Source: Peptococcaceae bacterium BRH_c23 (GTDB lineage Bacteria; Bacillota_B; Desulfitobacteriia; Desulfitobacteriales; Desulfitobacteriaceae). From it: a stretch of DNA of 10,419 bases. Positions 5,522 through 10,419 of this stretch are shown piece by piece (position 1 is the stretch's first letter; every line of letters starts with the position of its first letter). The notes under the pieces were generated by a model. That model was not told where the DNA came from. It was given only the letters and a program-made list of their open reading frames with translations, and searched no databases. The position numbers and the translations under genes were made by a program. The stretch is taken from positions 1 to 10,419 of the forward strand of contig LADV01000109.1 in assembly GCA_000961805.1 (NCBI GenBank), read 5' to 3'.

Positions 5522-7882
5522 CTAGATTAATCCAACTTCTTTAAACTTTTCGAAAACACGTTGCGGATTCATCGGGATCCGATTGAAAGCCACGTCCGTC
5601 GCATCCAATACAGCATTGCGAATTGCCGGAGCCGGAGAAACAATCGGAGGCTCTCCCAAGGATTTGACGCCAAAGGGCCCTGTTGGATCATCTTGTTCCA
5701 CGAAAGCTGCGCCAATATCAGGTGTATCCATCATGGTCGGAAGTTTATAATCCAGCAAATTATTGTTAAGAGGTTTACCCGTCACCTCATCAAAGAGCAA
5801 CTGTTCGGAGAGGGCATAGCCAATGGCCATACTCACCCCGCCATGCACTTGCCCCTCTGCCAAGAGTGGATTGATGATCTTACCAGAATCATGGACATTG
5901 AAGATTTCCGATATCTTAATTTTCCCAGTCTTGATGTCGACTTCCACTTCTACAAAGGTTACCCCAAAAGGTATGGCATTAAGGCGAGCATTATTTGAAA
6001 CATCACTGGTAATAGGTTGGGCATGAACTCTGTCATAATAGGACTGCATCGCAACCACTTCCAGGGCTAGGATTTGTTCGCCAGACTCTTTAAAGACAAT
6101 GAATTGATCTTGAAGATCTAAGAGATGGGCAGGGATATCTGTCATCCTCTGGGCAAAACCAAGCACTTTTGCCTTAACTTCCAGGGCAGCCTTTTCCACA
6201 GCCATCCCTGTTACATAGGTTTGCCTCGAAGCATAAGACCCCGTATCAAAGGGGGTAATATCTGTATCTTGGGTGGAGACGACATGGACCATATACATGG
6301 GAAGACCGAGGACCTCAGCCACCATTTGAGCGAAGACTGTGTCACTCCCTTGGCCGATTTCTGTTGCACCGAGTTGAACTTGCACTGAACCATCTTGGTT
6401 CATGACAATACGCACTCCAGCAAGTTCTAAGGCTACCGGATAGGTTCCCGAAGCATAGCTAAAGCAGGCCATGCCTAACCCTCGACGCAGATCTCCGCTC
6501 TGCTCCTTGTACAAGGCTTTCTTGACGTCCCACTTGATTAACTCTCGACCCTTATCGATGCATTCCCGGATAGCACAGCTCATGATCTTATTTTTACTCA
6601 ACGGTTCTACAAACCCAACTTCAACTAGGTTTTTCTTCCGAATCTCGATGGGGTCCAGGTTGAGTTTCTTGGCAATATCTTCGATATGAGATTCAAAGGC
6701 AAAGAATATCTGGGGAGTACCATACCCCCGCATCGCTCCAGCAACCGGCAAATTGGTATAAACCGTTATAGGATCATATTTCAAGGCCTTGGTTGGATAT
6801 AGATAGCGGAATTTACCGCCCCCGCTTGAAGCAATAGAATGACCATGTGACGCGTAGGCGCCAGTGTTGGAAACGGCAGAAATATGTATTCCGTTAATTT
6901 TTCCATCCTGATTGATTCCAGTCTTGATTTTAAACTTGAAAGCATGACGGGTTCGGGTGTCAATCATGGCTTCCTCTCGCGAAAGTTCCAGTTTGACAGG
7001 TCTCCCACCCACAGCCAAACTCATAGCAGCATTCAAAGGTTCAATAGTCACATCCTGCTTATTACCGAACCCACCCCCAACGTAAGGCTTGATCACTCGT
7101 ACCCGACCCCAAGAAACACCTAAGGATTGAGCAACGATCCTGCGCACAATGTGGGGGATCTGAGTTGAGGTCATGATCACGATTCGTCGATCTGCATCGA
7201 CATAGGCATGGGATACTTGATTTTCCATATGACAATGCTGAACTATACTTGTGTGGTACTCACCTTCTATGACATGATCGGATTCAGCAAAAGCTGCTTC
7301 CATATCCCCTATTGCATAACCACCTAAAGCCAGTATGTTTCGTTCACAGTCATCATGAATCAAAGGGGCACCATCTTTAAGGGCAGCATCTGTGCTGGTT
7401 AACGCTTCCAACACTTCATATTCAACCTCAATCAGCTTCAAAGCCTTGGAGGCGATAAGAGCATCCGTGGCAACCACAGCTGCAATATTATCTCCCACAA
7501 ATCGAGCCTTCTGCGTCAAAATATGGCGATCCTCTTTATCCCGATGGCTTTCATCGAGGGAAAAAGGATGCCCCGCGGTTCCATATTTAAGCTGCGCAAC
7601 ATCCACTTCATCCGTTGCGATAGCCTCTATAACTCCCGGCATAGCCGTAGCGAATCGAATATTCGGCAAATCATGGTACGTTAAAACAGCCTCGACTCCA
7701 GGTAAAGCTTTGGCTTTACTGACATCGATTGATTTAACAAGGGCATGAGCATAAGGACTATGTAGAATTTTCCCAATCAACATATCCCGTTCAGAAAAAT
7801 CATCCGTATACTTGGCCTTCCCTGTTACTTTGGCGACAGCATCGACTCTTCTGACGCTTTTCCCTACCACCGTATAAGCCAT
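5522..7882 (-). CDS. xdhA: Xanthine dehydrogenase-type molybdopterin-binding subunit XdhA
   Basis: The catalytic subunit (786 residues; E. coli XdhA 752) of a molybdenum hydroxylase that adds oxygen from water to a purine ring. An N-terminal a/b hammerhead domain (about 15-160) is followed by the molybdopterin domains. Visible motifs are VQHCHMENQVSHAYV (214-228), GGGFGNKQD (269-277), GAMRGYGTPQ (382-391), GATEIGQGSDTVFAQM (505-520), SYASRQTYV (549-557) and KSLGEPPI (740-747). E744 matches the general-base glutamate and R385 the substrate-binding arginine of xanthine oxidase. At 276 there is glutamine where bovine xanthine oxidase has a second glutamate. There is no in-frame UGA, so selenium, if used, would be a labile ligand and not selenocysteine. 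The ATG lies 7 nt after GGGAGG. A sigma-54 promoter lies about 86 nt upstream. Purine is the likely substrate; xanthine, hypoxanthine or another cannot be separated by sequence. Confidence 0.94.
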   Translation of the reverse strand: MAYTVVGKSVRRVDAVAKVTGKAKYTDDFSERDMLIGKILHSPYAHALVKSIDVSKAKALPGVEAVLTYHDLPNIRFATAMPGVIEAIATDEVDVAQLKYGTAGHPFSLDESHRDKEDRHILTQKARFVGDNIAAVVATDALIASKALKLIEVEYEVLEALTSTDAALKDGAPLIHDDCERNILALGGYAIGDMEAAFAESDHVIEGEYHTSIVQHCHMENQVSHAYVDADRRIVIMTSTQIPHIVRRIVAQSLGVSWGRVRVIKPYVGGGFGNKQDVTIEPLNAAMSLAVGGRPVKLELSREEAMIDTRTRHAFKFKIKTGINQDGKINGIHISAVSNTGAYASHGHSIASSGGGKFRYLYPTKALKYDPITVYTNLPVAGAMRGYGTPQIFFAFESHIEDIAKKLNLDPIEIRKKNLVEVGFVEPLSKNKIMSCAIRECIDKGRELIKWDVKKALYKEQSGDLRRGLGMACFSYASGTYPVALELAGVRIVMNQDGSVQVQLGATEIGQGSDTVFAQMVAEVLGLPMYMVHVVSTQDTDITPFDTGSYASRQTYVTGMAVEKAALEVKAKVLGFAQRMTDIPAHLLDLQDQFIVFKESGEQILALEVVAMQSYYDRVHAQPITSDVSNNARLNAIPFGVTFVEVEVDIKTGKIKISEIFNVHDSGKIINPLLAEGQVHGGVSMAIGYALSEQLLFDEVTGKPLNNNLLDYKLPTMMDTPDIGAAFVEQDDPTGPFGVKSLGEPPIVSPAPAIRNAVLDATDVAFNRIPMNPQRVFEKFKEVGLI

Positions 7883-7978
7883 TTCATTTCCTCCCGTCCT
7901 TAAAACTTATTAAGACCTCTCTGTCGATTAGAATTCCATCTTCAGAGAATGAAATACCAGCAATCCAAAATTATAACA

Positions 7979-7996
7979 ATGCAATATTCATGCCAA
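7979..7996 (-). promoter_or_regulatory. Sigma-54 (-24/-12) promoter for the xdhABC-ygfK operon
   Basis: The minus strand reads TTGGCATGAATATTGCAT, with GG and GC 10 bp apart. It differs from the permease promoter core only at a few positions outside the invariant bases. The predicted start of transcription is near 7969, leaving a leader of about 86 nt before the xdhA ATG. Candidate activator sites lie at 8059-8182, and the sigma-54 regulator gene is the next one upstream. Confidence 0.82.
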
Positions 7997-8047
7997 TGAG
8001 CTCAGATGTCGAAAAGAGGCTGAATCTGTGATTTGTTGTAATACTCG

Positions 8048-8084
8048 GAGGACAGGCCTTATCATAATGATAACGTCTGTCCTC
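8048..8084. repeat. 37-bp nested palindrome between the regulator and xdhA
   Basis: Outer arms GAGGACAG (8048-8055) and CTGTCCTC (8077-8084) are perfect. Inside them, separated by 3 bp on each side, is the perfect inner palindrome TTATCAT-A-ATGATAA (8059-8073). As RNA it would form a long hairpin about 150 nt after the regulator stop, but no U-tract follows on the minus strand. It may end or stabilise the regulator transcript while also holding the proximal activator site. Confidence 0.5.
8059..8073. promoter_or_regulatory. Activator binding site, proximal, upstream of xdhA
   Basis: TTATCA-TAA-TGATAA is a perfect palindrome around a single central base. Its centre (8066) is 85 bp from the C of the -12 GC, or about -97 from the predicted xdhA start. 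The proximal permease site has the same offset. Confidence 0.7.
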
Positions 8085-8128
8085 GATTTCACTTATAATT
8101 CATTTATATCATTTGAGTCTATGACTAA

Positions 8129-8143
8129 ATATCATTTTGATAT
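8129..8143. promoter_or_regulatory. Activator binding site, distal 1, upstream of xdhA
   Basis: ATATCA-TTT-TGATAT is part of longer arms AAATATCA/TGATATTT (8127-8145) that are fully complementary. Its centre (8136) is about -167 from the predicted start. Confidence 0.55.
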
Positions 8144-8147
8144 TTTC

Positions 8148-8162
8148 TTATCATATTGAACT
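8148..8162. promoter_or_regulatory. Activator half-site, distal 2, upstream of xdhA
   Basis: TTATCA-TAT-TGAACT has a complete left arm and a degenerate right arm. It is centred at 8155, between full sites 19 bp and 20 bp away, close to two helical turns in each direction. Confidence 0.4.
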
Positions 8163-8167
8163 GCCTT

Positions 8168-8182
8168 TTATCAATTTGATAA
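8168..8182. promoter_or_regulatory. Activator binding site, distal 3, upstream of xdhA
   Basis: TTATCA-ATT-TGATAA is a perfect match to the consensus palindrome. Its centre (8175) is about -206 from the predicted xdhA start and roughly 50 bp after the regulator's stop codon. Confidence 0.6.
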
Positions 8183-8232
8183 GAAAAGAGTAAAGAAAAG
8201 CCCAGTCAAGATCTAAGCAACTTGTATTTCAA

Positions 8233-10005
8233 TTAATCAATGTTATAACGTGCTAATTTGCGATATAAGGTTGCTACTCCAATTCCTAAGGCCTTGGCCA
8301 CTTTCTCTTTTCCTCGAACACCAGCTTCCGCGGCTTGGTAACAGCGGAGAATTGTTTCCCGTTCAACATTTTCCAGATTAAACCCATTGAGTTCAGTATG
8401 ATTTTGAGGAGCTGTTTTCAATCTCGGAGATAAATGTTCCTCAGTCAAAGTCGAACCTTCGGCTAAATTCATAGCATATTCAATCACGTTCTGAAGTTCT
8501 CGGACATTGCCTGGCCAAGAATAGTCTTGTAATCTCTGCCGAAATCCATCCGTTAAAAACTGAACGTTTTTATTCAGCTGTGGATTGTAACTCTTGATAA
8601 AATGCTGACTCAAAATATCCAAGTCTTCTTTTCTATCTCGCAGAGAGATAATCTCAATGGGAATCACATTAATCCTGTAATATAAATCTTCACGAAACTC
8701 ACCTTTCGCCATCATTTGCTCAAGGTTACGATGGGTTGCAGCGATGACTCGGACATCTACAGGGATAGGAGTTATGCCCCCAATTCGTTCAATTTGACGT
8801 TCTTGGAGCACCCTAAGAATTTTGGCCTGTAAAAATAAGGGCATATCTCCAATTTCATCGAGGAATAGGGTTCCTTTGTTTGCCAATTCAAACTTGCCGA
8901 TCTTGCCCCCTTTGCGAGCACCTGTAAAGGCCCCATCTTCGTATCCGAAGAGCTCACTTTCCAGCAACATTTCCGGAATCGCCGTACAATTAATCGCCAT
9001 AAACATCCCTTGTTGTCTGGGACTGAGATTATGAATGGAGCGAGCTAACATTTCTTTACCTGTTCCACTCTCCCCCCGAATCAAGACCGTTGATTTCGTG
9101 TTAGCTACGACCTTTGCCCGCTCTCGGATTTGGCTTATACTCTGACTATTTCCCAAAATATCCTCGATGGTATAGCCTGCATCTTGAAGTGAGAGTCGGT
9201 TAACGATTCGACCGATTTCATCAAGCGGTCGCAAGGTGATAGCGATACTCTGCACCCTGTCTTCACTAGCAATGGGTAGAGCACGCAAAACCATCTGCAC
9301 TCGGTTCTTCTTGGTTTCGACATGAACTTCACGTTCCACGACTTCGTCCATGTTTTTCCCGGCTTTTAGAATGTCCGCAACAATTTGTGGTGTGAATAAG
9401 GATTTTAATTGACTCCGTGGGGTAAGCAGATTAGCACTAAACAAGCGTTTAGCTGCTTGGTTATAGTGAAGGACATTTCCATCAAGATCCACCGTCAGCA
9501 GTCCCTCTTCCAAGCAGTCAATAATGGAGTTGAGATAATGATTGGACGATACCAGACCAGCTAAAAACTCCTGTTCCTTTAACTTTAAAGCAATAGTTTC
9601 AGCCATTTTCGTTAAAAAGATGAGATAGGATTGCTGATTTTCTTGGATGAGTTTCGCTTGGGCATCACTAAAGCAGATCAGTCCGATCACACCCACAGCT
9701 TTACCATCCACATTGATCGGGGATACCACTTCATATTTTTCGGAGCAATTTCCTCGAGCTTTACATGGGGCGCAAAGCGGATGGGTTCCCGGCGTTTCGA
9801 TCACAAACTGATGTCCTGTCCGCAGTACTTCCTGATACACGTATCCCTGCCGATCCATGGATAGACCTACCCCTTTGTGATACCTTCCGGTTCCAGCAAT
9901 ACGCACCAAATTATGATCCGCTATCTCAATATCGATTTTCACAACAGTGGCAATCGCTTCAGCAATTTGTTGAGCATAATCTCTAACGGCCATAAGTTCA
10001 ACCAT
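8233..10005 (-). CDS. Sigma-54-dependent transcriptional activator, YgeV-like
   Basis: A 590-residue enhancer-binding protein. Residue numbers count from a TTG one codon before the chosen ATG. The N-terminal sensory region (1-130) holds [10 protein letters not shown], a CX2CX5C motif (C79, C82, C88), plus GVIGLICF, a GAF-like pattern shared with E. coli YgeV, which lies beside xdhABC there. A PAS-like region (about 155-260) includes [20 protein letters not shown]. The AAA+ domain shows Walker A GESGTGKE (312-319), the sigma-54 contact loop GAFTGA (359-364), Walker B LFLDEIGD (381-388) and [15 protein letters not shown] (498-512). The C-terminus is a Fis-type HTH ([16 protein letters not shown]). 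The ATG at 10003-10005 fits better with the GGGGGT upstream than the preceding TTG does. Its position directly before the xdhA control region suggests that it activates xdhABC-ygfK and the permease. The inducer is unknown; a purine or a redox signal is possible. Confidence 0.92.
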   Translation of the reverse strand: MVELMAVRDYAQQIAEAIATVVKIDIEIADHNLVRIAGTGRYHKGVGLSMDRQGYVYQEVLRTGHQFVIETPGTHPLCAPCKARGNCSEKYEVVSPINVDGKAVGVIGLICFSDAQAKLIQENQQSYLIFLTKMAETIALKLKEQEFLAGLVSSNHYLNSIIDCLEEGLLTVDLDGNVLHYNQAAKRLFSANLLTPRSQLKSLFTPQIVADILKAGKNMDEVVEREVHVETKKNRVQMVLRALPIASEDRVQSIAITLRPLDEIGRIVNRLSLQDAGYTIEDILGNSQSISQIRERAKVVANTKSTVLIRGESGTGKEMLARSIHNLSPRQQGMFMAINCTAIPEMLLESELFGYEDGAFTGARKGGKIGKFELANKGTLFLDEIGDMPLFLQAKILRVLQERQIERIGGITPIPVDVRVIAATHRNLEQMMAKGEFREDLYYRINVIPIEIISLRDRKEDLDILSQHFIKSYNPQLNKNVQFLTDGFRQRLQDYSWPGNVRELQNVIEYAMNLAEGSTLTEEHLSPRLKTAPQNHTELNGFNLENVERETILRCYQAAEAGVRGKEKVAKALGIGVATLYRKLARYNID

Positions 10006-10118
10006 CAAGTTACCCCCATAACTATTATTCTCATTAAAATCTTATAATATGACAATATTCCTTTTGATTGGCCTATTTTTTAATTCGTTAAGAATTCACT
10101 TTATCCTTTAACCTAGTT
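10006..10118 (-). promoter_or_regulatory. AT-rich upstream region of the regulator gene
   Basis: This 113-bp gap should hold the regulator's own promoter unless it is read through from the DUF1294 gene. On the minus strand TTGTCA (10048-10053) followed 17 nt later by GAGAAT is a weak sigma-70-type candidate. TTGTCA-TAT also resembles one half of the activator palindrome, so autoregulation is conceivable but unsupported. No terminator hairpin is evident after the DUF1294 gene. Confidence 0.25.
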
Positions 10119-10400
10119 TCATTTTGCTAATGTTTGCAGATAAACGTACCCTAACATTAAAAAATTCACAAAGATCATAATAGGAGCACCTATAACGAAT
10201 TTCTTGTGCTGGGTCTTATGACGAAAGAACTTCATCCCAGCAAAAAGTCCGATTCCTCCCAGTACAAATCCCATGAGGAGAAGATTTAACTCTTGTATCC
10301 TCCACTGTCCTAACTTAGCCAGGCGTTTATCTCTGCCCATTGCAATAAAAACGTAAATATTCCAAATCAAGTAGGCCCCCAAAAAAACTTCAATCCTCAT
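10119..10400 (-). CDS. DUF1294 family small membrane protein
   Basis: A 93-residue protein with three predicted membrane segments (about residues 4-20, 37-56 and 69-88). It has the DUF1294 pattern: N near the end of the first helix, MGRDKRLA, WRIQELNLLL, a glycine-rich GFVLGGIGLFAGM and FFRHKTQHKKF. The family's function is not known. The ATG follows AAGGAGG (10410-10416) by 9 nt. The gene ends 113 bp before the regulator's ATG. Nothing ties it to purine metabolism, and it is likely a separate unit. Confidence 0.88.
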   Translation of the reverse strand: MRIEVFLGAYLIWNIYVFIAMGRDKRLAKLGQWRIQELNLLLMGFVLGGIGLFAGMKFFRHKTQHKKFVIGAPIMIFVNFLMLGYVYLQTLAK

Positions 10401-10419
10401 CGCTCTAGTCCTCCTTACT

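Noticed and set aside
5522..7882. Selenocysteine in the hydroxylase
   Set aside because: The xdhA frame runs without any in-frame UGA, and no SECIS-like element is needed to explain it. Selenium use, if any, would be as a labile cofactor.
1..10419. CRISPR array, tRNA/rRNA genes, insertion sequences or phage genes
   Set aside because: No regularly spaced direct repeats, no tRNA-like cloverleaf or rRNA sequence, and no transposase or integrase motif were seen. The repeated palindromes are at promoter-related positions and irregularly spaced.

Overview
The window reads as chromosomal DNA of an anaerobic, moderately AT-rich Firmicute, probably a clostridial or Desulfitobacterium/Desulfosporosinus-like organism. 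This is inferred from the strong AGGAGG-type ribosome binding sites, the TTG start, and a selenate-reductase-like YgfK protein next to a three-subunit molybdenum hydroxylase. All genes lie on the minus strand, so transcription runs from high to low coordinates.

Layout, in the direction of transcription. (1) 10119-10400: a small DUF1294 membrane protein, probably unrelated to the rest. (2) 8233-10005: a 590-residue sigma-54-dependent activator resembling E. coli YgeV, with a cysteine-bearing sensory N-terminus, a PAS-like region, an AAA+ domain with GAFTGA, and a Fis-type HTH. (3) 7883-8232: a 350-bp control region with four TTATCA-N3-TGATAA-type sites and a -24/-12 promoter. (4) 7882-4126: xdhA, xdhB and xdhC, encoding the molybdopterin, FAD and [2Fe-2S] subunits of a xanthine-dehydrogenase-type enzyme; they are tightly packed, and xdhB and xdhC overlap. 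(5) 4007-945: ygfK, a 1020-residue iron-sulfur flavoprotein, probably in the same operon. (6) 252-944: a 693-bp stretch with a hairpin after ygfK, a possible frameshifted small ORF, three more activator-type sites, a second -24/-12 promoter, and a roughly 200-nt leader with a 17-codon ORF. (7) 251-1: the N-terminus of an NCS2 urate/xanthine permease that runs off the window.

Together the genes form a purine uptake and oxidation module: the permease imports a purine, XdhABC hydroxylates it, and YgfK probably handles electrons or a reductive step. The clearest unexpected signal is regulatory. The xdhA and permease promoters share nearly the same sigma-54 core. In both, the centre of the nearest palindromic site lies exactly 85 bp from the C of the -12 GC. 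The activator gene is directly upstream, so I infer that it drives both units. The enzymes themselves belong to known families; I did not find a wholly new system.
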